From IMG/VR virus record IMGVR_UViG_3300046665_000437, positions 1 to 23,836 of that record: a stretch of DNA of 23,836 nucleotides; one strand, written 5' to 3'. Below the pieces are notes generated by a model that did not search any database, was not told the DNA's origin, and saw nothing but the letters and a program-made list of their open reading frames with translations. This document shows positions 6,773 to 13,544 of the stretch, one piece after another. The position numbers and the translations under genes were made by a program. The stretch's first letter is position 1. The number at the start of each line of letters is the position of its first letter. Origin of the DNA: a virus.

Positions 6773-7432
6773 ATGGTTGCGGATAAAAGGCGGGTTTATC
6801 ACTTTATAAGCAAGAAGTACGGTTTGGAGAGTGTTAGGGAGCGCCGAATAAAGATATCAACCTTCTTAGGGTTAAACGATCCATTTGAGCTTTTTGCGCA
6901 TGATGTTTCTGACAAGGCTCTCAGGCAGTTAATGCATGTGCAGCGAGAGTATCTAGATAAGCAATACGGCATTTTGTGTTTTAGTCGCTCCAGCCGTAGC
7001 CCCGTGCAGTGGGCCCATTACGGTGATAGGAATAAAGGTATTTGCCTTGGTTTTGATATCGACGCTAGTCTGCTTAGGGATGTGCAATACCGAGATATGA
7101 GGATTAATAATTTCATCTTGCCAAGCAATAAGGACTCAAGCACAGCGTGGCTAGACAACCTTCTATTCACAAAATATTCGCATTGGTCGTATGAGGAAGA
7201 GGTCAGATTGTTTGCGAATCTAGATACAAAAGTTGGTGGGCTCTACTTTAAAAACTTTGATGATAGTTTTACATTGGCTGAGGTTCAGGTTGGCTACCAC
7301 TCCGATGTCACGCGCTCTGAGATAAGTCAGGCGCTAGGTCACCTTGAAAGTTCAGTTGATGTATTTAAGGTTCGTCCGGCATTCCAGTCATTCGAAATGG
7401 TTAGGAATAAACGTGACATTGCTTGGAAGTAA
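6773..7432 (+). CDS. DUF2971 family protein, opposite-strand cargo gene
   Basis: A 219-residue protein from the ATG at 6773, which has GGAG 7 nt upstream; an in-frame ATG at 6731 lacks a site and would overlap the start of the methyltransferase. Visible DUF2971 landmarks are NDPFE (35-39), LCFSRSS (68-74), WAHYGDRNKGICLGFD (80-95), TK (133-134) and the HWSYEEEVRLF stretch (137-147). The biochemical role of DUF2971 is not settled; members often turn up in mobile elements and defence islands. The gene is plainly more A/T-rich than its neighbours, runs against the operon and sits between two methyltransferases, so it looks acquired. Its promoter probably overlaps the start of the cytosine methyltransferase. 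Confidence 0.85.
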   Translation: MVADKRRVYHFISKKYGLESVRERRIKISTFLGLNDPFELFAHDVSDKALRQLMHVQREYLDKQYGILCFSRSSRSPVQWAHYGDRNKGICLGFDIDASLLRDVQYRDMRINNFILPSNKDSSTAWLDNLLFTKYSHWSYEEEVRLFANLDTKVGGLYFKNFDDSFTLAEVQVGYHSDVTRSEISQALGHLESSVDVFKVRPAFQSFEMVRNKRDIAWK

Positions 7433-7448
7433 TATTGCAGAGATGATT

Positions 7449-8567
7449 TTAGCGATCCCCGACTGCGTCGTGGAAGACATCCATCTGCGCCGCGCCATCA
7501 TGCCAGGCTGCGTCGATTCGCGCTCTGGCCATTGCTGCGTATTCGGGGTTTAGCTCACACAGGATCGACCGGCGGCCTTCCTGCATTGATACCAGCGATG
7601 TGGTACCGGCACCGCCAAATGGGTCTAGCACCAGTCCGCCGCGCGGGGCACCGGCCAAGATGCATGGCCTGATCAGGTCGGGCGGGAAGGTGGCGAAGTG
7701 GGCGCCCTTGAAGCTGTGTGTGGACACAGTCCAGACGCTGCGCTTGTTTCGCTCGGTCGGCATGATCGCAAGCGCTGAGTTCATCGACTCATTGTCCTTG
7801 ATCCTGCCGCGCTGGCGCTCGTCGGCGTCAGTGCCATGGCCCCAGCCAACGCCGTTCGACTTCCGGGCCGTCGCTTTCATGTTCCCGTTGCTCTTGGCGC
7901 CCCCGTTGGCCCGCTCGCTGCCGATCTGCGCCTGAACGTCCTGAGACAGTCTGGCGTGAGTGTTCGGCGAGCATGGTTCAAGAATGGCTGCTTGGTCGAA
8001 GTAGTACTTCTTCGATTTGCTCAGCAGGAAGATGTACTCATGCGACTTCGTACACCGGTCCCGGACGCTTTCAGGCATCGGGTTCGGCTTGTTCCATATG
8101 ATGTCCTGTCGCAGATACCAGCCGTCGTCCTGCAGGGCGAACGCTAAGCGCCACGGCATGCCCATCAGGTCCTTCGACTTCATGCCCAGTTCGCGTCCGC
8201 GCACTCCAGTACCAGATTTGAACCGTGGGTGTTCATTGATCTGGCGGGCCGATGTGACGCTACGCCCGGACATCTGGCCGTCGCCTTGAGGCCTACCTTG
8301 CGCGCCCCAACTACCGGCGTAGCTGTCGCCCATGTTCACCCAGGCCGTCCCGTCGTCGCGGAGTACTCGCCGCACTTCGCGGAAGACGTCGACCAGGCGA
8401 GCGATGAACTCGGCCGGTGATTCTTCTAAACCGATCTGGCCCTCGACGCCGTAGTCGCGCAGGCCGAAATAGGGCGGGCTTGTCACGCAGGTGTGAACTG
8501 ACTTTTCCGGCAGCGTCCGCATCATCTCGATGCAGTCTCCGACCAGAATCTGGTGCTGCTGGCTCAT
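7449..8567 (-). CDS. Beta-class DNA amino-methyltransferase (N4-cytosine or N6-adenine)
   Basis: A 372-residue S-adenosylmethionine-dependent DNA methyltransferase. The catalytic motif TSPPY (29-33) comes before the SAM-binding motif DPFGGAGTT (315-323), the order that defines the beta class. FATFP (291-295) is the usual motif X. SPPY is more often seen in N4-cytosine enzymes, but the substrate base cannot be fixed from motifs. Residues about 200-275 are a polar, glycine-rich insert likely to form part of the target recognition region. No restriction gene is adjacent. It converges on the DUF2971 gene with 16 bp between stops. Confidence 0.9.
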   Translation of the reverse strand: MSQQHQILVGDCIEMMRTLPEKSVHTCVTSPPYFGLRDYGVEGQIGLEESPAEFIARLVDVFREVRRVLRDDGTAWVNMGDSYAGSWGAQGRPQGDGQMSGRSVTSARQINEHPRFKSGTGVRGRELGMKSKDLMGMPWRLAFALQDDGWYLRQDIIWNKPNPMPESVRDRCTKSHEYIFLLSKSKKYYFDQAAILEPCSPNTHARLSQDVQAQIGSERANGGAKSNGNMKATARKSNGVGWGHGTDADERQRGRIKDNESMNSALAIMPTERNKRSVWTVSTHSFKGAHFATFPPDLIRPCILAGAPRGGLVLDPFGGAGTTSLVSMQEGRRSILCELNPEYAAMARARIDAAWHDGAAQMDVFHDAVGDR

Positions 8568-8629
8568 GGTTCGATTCCATGCGGTTGGGAATGGCCTACG
8601 CTTACCTCTCCACAGGAAGGGAGAAGGCC

Positions 8630-8830
8630 ATGAGCGAAGAGAGGGAGTTGGCGATGCAGATGGCGATCAAAGCGCTACTGCTCGCGGCAAGAACACAAGG
8701 GGTCCACGTGCAGGCGCTTTGTGAGGGCGCAGTTGATCTGATCGGTGCGAATTCTGGATTGAGCAAGCAAAGCGTCATCGCGGCAACTGCTATCCAGCGT
8801 ATGGCATACGAAGTCTCAACCGAGCGCTGA
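8630..8830 (+). CDS. Small protein, paralogue of the next gene
   Basis: A 66-residue acidic helical protein starting MSEERELAMQMAIKALLLAA. GGGAGAAGG lies just before the ATG at 8630. The first 38 residues align with the neighbour at 8923-9138: MSE.RELA...A..A.L.AAR...V.V..LCE.A. Together they form a tandem duplication placed on the plus strand between two minus-strand methyltransferases. TTGGGA and TACGCT upstream may be part of a promoter. Function unknown. Confidence 0.65.
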   Translation: MSEERELAMQMAIKALLLAARTQGVHVQALCEGAVDLIGANSGLSKQSVIAATAIQRMAYEVSTER

Positions 8831-8922
8831 GGCTGTCGTTGCTATTGAGGTGGCACCCGATGCCCAGGTGTAACGAAGGTGCCGCTTCGAGATACGCTCA
8901 ACGTTTACAGGGAGGAAAAGTG

Positions 8923-9138
8923 ATGAGTGAAAACCGGGAATTGGCACTTTCAATTGCGCTTGAGGCTGTTCTTAATGCTGCGCGCGAGCTTCACGTTGAT
9001 GTTGATGAGCTTTGCGAGCAGGCAATTGGGTCGCTGACGCTTCTGCCTAAGAACGTATCGCCGTCTGTTGTTGCCGCTATCCGAGAGATCGAGGTTGCAG
9101 CTGATACGCTTGATTTCGGTGATTCTGCAGGCGGCTGA
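8923..9138 (+). CDS. Small protein, paralogue of the previous gene
   Basis: A 71-residue protein starting MSENRELALSIALEAVLNAA, with a strong GGAGGAAAAGTG before the ATG at 8923. The in-frame ATG at 8839 is rejected because the similarity to the paralogue and the ribosome site both begin at 8923. Similarity to 8630-8830 covers the N-terminal helices; the C-terminal 30 residues differ, although both carry an SVxAA...I segment. A shared TACGCT stands upstream of each copy, which suggests the regulatory region was duplicated as well. Confidence 0.65.
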   Translation: MSENRELALSIALEAVLNAARELHVDVDELCEQAIGSLTLLPKNVSPSVVAAIREIEVAADTLDFGDSAGG

Positions 9139-9151
9139 TGCGCTGGTGTGA

Positions 9152-9895
9152 TCAGGCTGGAATAACCGCTATGCAGGTGCTGACCAAGGTGCCTGACGCT
9201 TTGAACGAGGCATCCGGCAAATTCACTATGCTGCCGCTGCGCGCCGACACAATGCCCCGGAAGTCGCGTGACAACGCATCCTCCCGAAACATGACGCCAG
9301 TCGGCATTACCGCAACCAGCAGTCCGCGCGGCTTCAGGAATTTCAGAGCGTGCAGGACGTGGTGGATGTCGCTGCGTTTCTTGTCGAATGGTGGGTTCAT
9401 CACCACTCGGTCGTATTTCTGAGTAGGCTCTTCAGATAGGAAGTCGCCGACGACAACTGACTGGTAGACCTTTGCGTCGATCAGATGCTTGGCGTTTTCT
9501 GGCAGGAGCTCGATGCAGTCAACGTCAACGCCCTCAAGGATCAAGGCCTCAGCAATCGCGCCGCGACCGGCCGACGGTTCAAGAGCAAACATTCCAACAC
9601 CGACTTGAGCGAGATCAATCAACTTAGCCACAACTGCTGGCGGCGTCGGGAAATAACCGAAGTCCTGGGGCACCGTGACCTCGCCGGTCATGATGATGTT
9701 CTCGATAGATTCTGCCGCGTCGCCGTGAAACAGATGTGCTTTCGCCTTCGTGTTCCACTTGCCGCCGGCGGCTTTCAATGTTTTGTCCAAGCGGGAATAA
9801 AGCCCGCGCTCAAGCTGGCCGCCGGTGATGAACAGCTTGTTACCTTCGGTGCGGGACGCGCTCAGCAGCGCCATCACGTCGGTTGCGACCTTCAT
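9152..9895 (-). CDS. Gamma-class SAM-dependent methyltransferase
   Basis: A 247-residue protein. YFPTPP (81-86) matches motif X, FALEPSAGRGAIAEAL (103-118) binds the SAM methionine end, IEL (128-130) is the acidic strand-2 residue and NPPF (167-170) is the catalytic motif IV. Motif I before IV with NPPF is the pattern of gamma-class N6-adenine enzymes. The N-terminal 70 residues (QLERGLYSRLDKTLKAAGGK) are an extra segment seen in phage members. GGAG stands 7 nt before the ATG. It is the third methyltransferase in 5.3 kb. DNA is the likely substrate, though a small protein of this shape could also modify RNA or protein. Confidence 0.85.
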   Translation of the reverse strand: MKVATDVMALLSASRTEGNKLFITGGQLERGLYSRLDKTLKAAGGKWNTKAKAHLFHGDAAESIENIIMTGEVTVPQDFGYFPTPPAVVAKLIDLAQVGVGMFALEPSAGRGAIAEALILEGVDVDCIELLPENAKHLIDAKVYQSVVVGDFLSEEPTQKYDRVVMNPPFDKKRSDIHHVLHALKFLKPRGLLVAVMPTGVMFREDALSRDFRGIVSARSGSIVNLPDASFKASGTLVSTCIAVIPA

Positions 9896-9923
9896 GTGTT
9901 ATCTCCATGCAGGATCTAGCCTC

Positions 9924-9998
9924 CGAAAGTTCGGTGGCGAATAGGTTGGTGGTGGGCTATACGTGGTGACCGGCATGGGGCCGGGTCAAGGAGTTCCA
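9924..9998 (+). promoter_or_regulatory. Leader of the 9999 gene, shared with the 10492 gene
   Basis: The stretch carries CCGAAAGTTCGG (perfect inverted repeat near 9924), a purine-rich GGTTGGTGGTGGGCTATACG block, and a hairpin GACCGGC/GCCGGGTC (9968-9987) immediately before AAGGAG. The block from CGGTGG to the ATG aligns well with the 70 bp upstream of the gene at 10492. TATACG may be a -10 element. A promoter plus structured 5' leader is inferred from this conservation. Confidence 0.45.
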
Positions 9999-10355
9999 AT
10001 GCCAATCAATATCGATGAGAACGAAATCAATAGAGCTGGAATCGGTGTGCAATTGGGGGTTTCCAGCGATGTCGACATTTCTGTAAAAAAGAACAAGATG
10101 CAGGATGTTGGCGTGGGCGTATCCGTTATTGATACGTCGAACTGGAACAAGGTAGGAATACCGGCCGACGCGCCCCCACAGGCTGTCGTTCAGTTCTTCA
10201 CGGCACTCAAGGCCCAAGGCGATCTTACTGAGAACGCAGTAAAGAAAACGTTAGAGGATTCCAATCTGGGGCGATGGTTAAACGATGGGGTAAAAGTCAC
10301 CAGCATTGTCTCGAATATCGCTTCTGCGATCGCCGCTGGAGTGCCCTTGTTCTAA
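9999..10355 (+). CDS. Small protein, unknown function, opposite-strand cargo
   Basis: A 118-residue protein starting MPINIDENEINRAGIGVQLG. AAGGAG is 5 nt before the ATG at 9999; the in-frame ATG at 9963 is inside the leader hairpin region. Residues 1-55 look like short beta repeats (GIGVQLGVSSDVDISVKKNK, then VGVGVSVI) and residues 60-118 are helical, ending in a hydrophobic segment IVSNIASAIAAGVPLF that could be membrane-active or buried. More A/T-rich than the flanking methyltransferase. Function not recognised. Confidence 0.6.
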   Translation: MPINIDENEINRAGIGVQLGVSSDVDISVKKNKMQDVGVGVSVIDTSNWNKVGIPADAPPQAVVQFFTALKAQGDLTENAVKKTLEDSNLGRWLNDGVKVTSIVSNIASAIAAGVPLF

Positions 10356-10491
10356 TCTGGAAATTGACCACCGTCGCGGGTGCTTCGGCCAATTCCCAAT
10401 TGGGGCGTCGGCCTCCGTGACCGGTGGTAGCGTTTTGGTTTGGGTTGGGGTATTACAGGGGCCGGCGTGAGGCCAGATCAGGGGACTGTGA
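10356..10491 (+). promoter_or_regulatory. Structured intergenic stretch and leader of the 10492 gene
   Basis: ACCACCG (near 10368) can pair with CGGTGGT (near 10422), enclosing a second pairing of GGCC with GGCC-type arms around CCAATTCCCAATTGG. This may be a terminator-less attenuator or simply a cruciform. Downstream, GGTTTGGGTTGGGGTATTAC and the GGCC-GGCGTGA-GGCC hairpin (10460-10474) repeat the leader seen before the gene at 9999, followed by AGGGGA and the ATG. Confidence 0.4.
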
Positions 10492-11205
10492 ATGTCGATC
10501 AAGTATTTGTACGGGAAGATGCAACATCTCGGCATTTTTTTAGACGGCGGTGCAAATGTCCCTGAGAATCGAGGTGTTAGGTTTTGCGACATCATCCATT
10601 ACAAAACCATGGAAAACAAAAATGTACGGGATAACGAGTCCCGGCGCATTTTCACGCTTGACAAAGAGTGCTTCACGATTGAAATAAACGGGCACGTTAT
10701 AGACTCCAAGGACATGAGCGACCATCCTACCGTTGAGTTAAGCGTTCCACGCTGCTACTGCCTTTGCCTGAGCGAAAAACAAAATGATTTGGAAATGTAC
10801 GCTCGTTTCGACGCTGATGTGTGCATCGCTGTCCAGACAGACGTTTTGATAGAGTTTCTCGAAAACCATATTGCGAAGCGCATTCCAATACGAGTTGCGC
10901 ATCGCAATGTGACTTACTACCCGAACGTGATGAAGGAGAATCCACCGCTTGAGGAGGCGCTTATCTTTTACAAAGAAGAAGCATTTTCTGTAGAGGCAGA
11001 ATACCGAATCGCCTTGATAATTCCTGAGCGTGTGTATTTTATCTGCGATGGCAAGACGGTTTCGGTATTAGAGGGCGATGAGCCTTCCTTCATCCATATT
11101 GGTCACAAAGACAAGGCGATTTGGAGCGAGATTTTCAAAACTTACACGCTTCGCTCAGATGTCATTCAGGGGGCACATCAAAAGCTAAATGTGACGCCCA
11201 CGTAG
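10492..11205 (+). CDS. Hypothetical protein, possibly remote DUF2971-like
   Basis: A 237-residue soluble protein with AGGGGA before the ATG at 10492. It is not firmly recognised. The order of several blocks recalls the DUF2971 gene at 6773: a Cys-Ser strand (CYCLCLSEKQND, about 88-99), a segment DADVCIAV (about 106-113), VTYY (about 139-142) and a lysine followed by an acidic arginine motif, YKEEAFSVEAEYRIAL (about 159-174), matching TKYSHWSYEEEVRL. The NDPFE and WAHY boxes are absent, so this is at best a divergent relative. It has A/T-rich codon use and is convergent with the LexA-like gene, sharing 44 bp at the 3' ends. Confidence 0.6.
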   Translation: MSIKYLYGKMQHLGIFLDGGANVPENRGVRFCDIIHYKTMENKNVRDNESRRIFTLDKECFTIEINGHVIDSKDMSDHPTVELSVPRCYCLCLSEKQNDLEMYARFDADVCIAVQTDVLIEFLENHIAKRIPIRVAHRNVTYYPNVMKENPPLEEALIFYKEEAFSVEAEYRIALIIPERVYFICDGKTVSVLEGDEPSFIHIGHKDKAIWSEIFKTYTLRSDVIQGAHQKLNVTPT

Positions 11206-11416
11206 CAGGTCGAATGCTGCGCGCGATACCAGGTGTTTTGGTGATCGCGCCTTTCTTTATCATCGATGTGATGCGGTCAGAGATTGCATTCCCGTTCACT
11301 TGGGCAGCCTTCGCCATCTCGGCAACGGTCGGCGAGTAGCCGTTCTTCTTGCGGTACGCCGCGATGAAGGCCAGCGTTTCAGCCTGCACTGTAGTCAGTT
11401 CATTCTTCGTCTGCAT
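11162..11416 (-). CDS. LexA-type winged-helix DNA-binding protein without peptidase domain
   Basis: An 84-residue protein whose residues 7-70 match the LexA N-terminal DNA-binding fold: LTTVQAETLAFIAAYRKKNG, then YSPTVAEMAKAAQVNGNAIS as the HTH and MIKKGAITKTPGIARSI as the wing. There is no S24 catalytic domain, so it is not self-cleaving. It could be a small transcription factor for phage early genes or the ligand of a local operator such as the 4570-4615 palindromes. Its start lies 17 bp inside the preceding gene. Confidence 0.75.
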   Translation of the reverse strand: MQTKNELTTVQAETLAFIAAYRKKNGYSPTVAEMAKAAQVNGNAISDRITSMIKKGAITKTPGIARSIRPATWASHLAFDVPPE

Positions 11417-11729
11417 CTGGATCAGGCTCCAACATTCCCAGTTCTTTCAACTGACGCGCTAGCCGTGGTGTAAATACGAAAATTGACGTGTCAGGCTTTC
11501 TCAATCGCCGCGCCTGTTCTTCACGTGGAGACGCAAGGAACGACAGCGCCAGGTCTTGCCACAGCTCCTGAATCTGGCTGTAGCCGTGGTCCTTCATGGC
11601 GGTGTTCATACCCGATCTGGTGCCAGCTGACATTTCGATTTTCTGCGTTTCGATTCCCAGCCTCGCCTTTGCAGCGTTCTGCCGTTCGCGATACGCCGCC
11701 GAGTGTTTCGCGGCTGCTGTCTTTTCCAT
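11400..11729 (-). CDS. Small phage protein, possible ribbon-helix-helix type
   Basis: A 109-residue protein. The N-terminus AAKHSAAYRERQNAAKARLG is a basic helix, followed by EMSAGTRSGMNTAMKDHGYS and QIQELWQDLALSFL. This order (basic YRERQ helix, short strand, two helices) resembles small phage proteins with a ribbon-helix-helix-like DNA-binding fold, but the assignment is tentative. A longer C-terminal tail (PREEQARRLRKPDTSIFVFT) follows. It overlaps the LexA-like gene by 17 bp, which implies co-translation. Confidence 0.6.
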   Translation of the reverse strand: MEKTAAAKHSAAYRERQNAAKARLGIETQKIEMSAGTRSGMNTAMKDHGYSQIQELWQDLALSFLASPREEQARRLRKPDTSIFVFTPRLARQLKELGMLEPDPDADEE

Positions 11730-11814
11730 TGGGTGGTTCTCCGAACTGATACGCTGGCAAGTCCAGCCAGGCTTGCCGGCGACGCTGGTGCACGCGGTTG
11801 TTGATCTTGCGCAT
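11521..11814 (-). CDS. Uncertain small ORF overlapping the 11400-11729 gene
   Basis: A 97-codon frame that starts one base inside the stop of the upstream gene (TGATG), a typical coupled start, and whose first 28 residues (RRRQAWLDLPAYQFGEPPNG) look like genuine protein. From 11729 on it runs in another frame through the well-supported gene 11400-11729 and has arginine/glycine-rich shadow-like composition. Either the protein really has an overlapping tail, or the true gene was shortened by a frame change near 11730. Confidence 0.35.
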   Translation of the reverse strand: MRKINNRVHQRRRQAWLDLPAYQFGEPPNGKDSSRETLGGVSRTAERCKGEAGNRNAENRNVSWHQIGYEHRHEGPRLQPDSGAVARPGAVVPCVST

Positions 11815-12128
11815 CAGGTGGGTTCGGCCAGGGTGATGCTGTGTTCTTTGGCGATGCGCCGAACGGTCCGGCTGTCAATTCCTACGGCGGTGGCGATGGC
11901 CGATGCGGTGTTGCCCGCGGCGGCCAGCTCACGAACGCGAGGCTCGTGCTTGTCGCGCCGCGCCTTGAGGTTTTTCGGGTGGTTGCCGATCGCAGTGAAC
12001 GGGATCTCGCCACTTTTACCTGCCGGGACCAGTTCGATGCGGTGACCGGTCGCGAGGTAGTGCTCGATCTGGGCCGACAGATGCGCGATGACCTGTTTGT
12101 GCTGGTCTGGCACGCTTTCGCCGATCAT
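11814..12128 (-). CDS. Helix-turn-helix phage protein
   Basis: A 104-residue protein. Residues about 66-97 form a resolvase-type helix-turn-helix (VRELAAAGNTASAIATAVGI, then DSRTVRRIAKEHSI). The first 45 residues are a separate acidic/helical segment (QVIAHLSAQIEHYLATGHRI). ATGA overlap with the gene before. It is probably a DNA-binding accessory factor for early transcription; the target is unknown. Confidence 0.65.
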   Translation of the reverse strand: MIGESVPDQHKQVIAHLSAQIEHYLATGHRIELVPAGKSGEIPFTAIGNHPKNLKARRDKHEPRVRELAAAGNTASAIATAVGIDSRTVRRIAKEHSITLAEPT

Positions 12129-12391
12129 TGCACCACCCTCAAAACGGGCTGCGATTCCAGGTGCTTGGCGAAGTTGACCGCTTCCCGCCAGTTGCTGAAA
12201 CCGCCGCGAATTGCCTGGGTGCTCAGCTCTACGACCTGATACGAGTTGCGCGCCCTGCTCAGCACCTGAAACCTTACCTTGCTGCCGGGCATCGCCCGAT
12301 CGGTGCGCTTGCTGAACTCGCCGCGTGCGGCGCTTGAACGCTGGAGCAAAACCCCCAGCTCAACGATGCGATCTTGAAATGCCTTGTGCAT
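12125..12391 (-). CDS. Hypothetical phage protein
   Basis: An 88-residue protein from the ATG at 12391, which has AGAGGA 7 nt upstream; the longer frame to 12430 lacks a site. It is basic, with VRFQVLSRARNSYQVVELST and a C-terminal helix NWREAVNFAKHLESQ. The phrase about pairs of strands around 'YQVVELST' suggests a small alpha/beta fold. It begins the run of small genes that ends at 11162, and lies just after the terminator at 12493-12525. Unknown function. Confidence 0.55.
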   Translation of the reverse strand: MHKAFQDRIVELGVLLQRSSAARGEFSKRTDRAMPGSKVRFQVLSRARNSYQVVELSTQAIRGGFSNWREAVNFAKHLESQPVLRVVQ

Positions 12392-12492
12392 TGCGTGTCC
12401 TCTGGTGGCTTTGCGTGTACTCGTCAGCACTCTGACCGCCTGCTATTAGCCGTTGGGCGCAGGGGAGAGTGCTGGCGGGTAAGCGCCGTGTG

Positions 12493-12525
12493 AAAAAAAG
12501 CCCAGTCGAAACCGGGCTTTTTTTT
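12493..12525. terminator. Bidirectional Rho-independent terminator
   Basis: An A-run, AAGCCC, a short loop, GGGCTT and a T-run (12493-12525) form a symmetrical hairpin with T tracts on both strands. On the minus strand it lies between the PL7 gene and the 12391 gene, so leftward transcription from PL would need antitermination or partial read-through to reach int and the methyltransferases. Confidence 0.85.
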
Positions 12526-12869
12526 CATCCAAGGTTCAGTACGCCTCCGTACGTGAACCATTCGCCTGGCGCTGCATGTGGCAGGGCCCGGTAGCTGTCG
12601 TTTACATGGCTGCAAATCCTCCGTGTTGTGCGCGCCGGATGATGGCGGGCGCTCGCCGGTATCGAGTTCGTTGCACCTGATTGGGCTATGCGACTATTCG
12701 GTGCCACCCTTCGCGCGGGTGAATGCAGGTGGCCGGCGCCTTGCCGGGATGTTCTTCCGCATTGGTCAGATGCCAGGCACGGGTGACCAAACCCTGCCAA
12801 CGACGACAGGCCTGGCATCTGCCGATGCGGACGGGACGAGGGTGCCGGTCTTTCCCGGCTGTCAGCTGG
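12526..12869. other. Gene-free stretch with several inverted repeats
   Basis: No frame here has both a ribosome binding site and protein-like composition. GGTTCAGTACG and CGTACGTGAACC (12532-12559) form a stem of about 11 bp with one bulge around CCTC. A GGAGG followed by ATGTAA on the minus strand (12602-12622) is a start codon directly followed by a stop. The largest structure is the repeat at 12757-12830. The density of stems suggests an RNA element or a regulatory remnant in the leftward operon. Confidence 0.4.
12757..12830. repeat. Long imperfect inverted repeat (about 21 bp arms)
   Basis: The left arm (12757-12778, ending CAGATGCCAGGC) and the right arm (12810-12830, starting GCCTGGCATCTG) pair perfectly over 12 bp, then continue CCGCAT/ATGCGG after a small mismatch zone. 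The loop is about 31 nt. It lies 40 bp beyond the stop of the PL7 gene, on the minus strand, with no T-run, so it is not a simple terminator. It could protect the 3' end of the transcript or be part of a small RNA. Confidence 0.55.
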
Positions 12870-13544
12870 TTAGGCGTGGGTGATCACAAGATCGCTAATG
12901 ATGCAGATCGAGCCTTCTTCCGCCGGGGTGGCGTCAGTGAAATCGATCTGGTTGTAGACGCCGCCGTGGAAGTCAAACACCTGCGAGTTCCAGGAGGCAT
13001 CGAGCTGCAGATCGCCCGATGTACCGATGTTGCCGTTGTATTCCACAGTCACGCGCGCCACACCGGACGACGTGACTCGGATAGTTACTTTGAACTTCGC
13101 GCCGAGCGGCACGCCCTTGAGCACCGTCGAGTTGACCGGGTCTGTCTGGTTGAAGCTCTGGCGGAAGCCCATCGTGATGTTCCCTTTTTGCCAGAACACC
13201 TTGATGGCAGGGCTGTCGTCGTTCTTCACATGCATCTGCGAGATGACGACCTTCTGAGCAGAGTTGACCTTTGTCACGGTCATCTCTTGATAGTTGATGT
13301 GTTCGGAAGCACTGGCGAGCGACCAGTAGATCGACTCTTTCCATTCGCACCGGGTTCGGTGTGTGCTTTTGCTGGAAGCGCCCTTTGTCGGCGCGGACAG
13401 TTGCAGCGAGCCGTCCGGGAGGACCGTCACAACGCTGGGGAACTGCGCAATGGCCTGAGCTCCGTTGAGCTCAAGTGCAACCGGGTTGGTCGCGGATGTT
13501 GCTACCGGCGTTGCGATCGTAAGATTGCTGATGTTTACAGTCAT
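12870..13544 (-). CDS. PL7 alginate-lyase-like protein
   Basis: A 224-residue beta-rich protein with the three signature blocks of polysaccharide lyase family 7. RCEWKE (65-70) corresponds to the RSELRE block, QMH (103-105) to the catalytic QIH, and FHGGVYNQ (192-199) to FKAGVYNQ with the catalytic tyrosine (Y197) and Q199. PL7 enzymes cleave alginate by beta-elimination. The K of the third block is replaced by H193 and the R of the first by K69, so activity or specificity may differ. No signal peptide is visible; the protein would need lysis to reach exopolysaccharide, or would act inside the cell. It is located in the early leftward operon, not with the tail genes. Confidence 0.8.
   Translation of the reverse strand: MTVNISNLTIATPVATSATNPVALELNGAQAIAQFPSVVTVLPDGSLQLSAPTKGASSKSTHRTRCEWKESIYWSLASASEHINYQEMTVTKVNSAQKVVISQMHVKNDDSPAIKVFWQKGNITMGFRQSFNQTDPVNSTVLKGVPLGAKFKVTIRVTSSGVARVTVEYNGNIGTSGDLQLDASWNSQVFDFHGGVYNQIDFTDATPAEEGSICIISDLVITHA

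Noticed and set aside
11162-11416. Anti-CRISPR-associated (Aca) regulator with an acr gene nearby
   Set aside because: The fold is LexA-type winged helix, not the usual Aca HTH, and no candidate small gene is in the same transcription unit with an inverted-repeat promoter in between.
12424-12615. 63-codon minus-strand frame containing KKPGFDWAFF
   Set aside because: The peptide is the translation of the terminator hairpin and its A/T runs, a common false gene.
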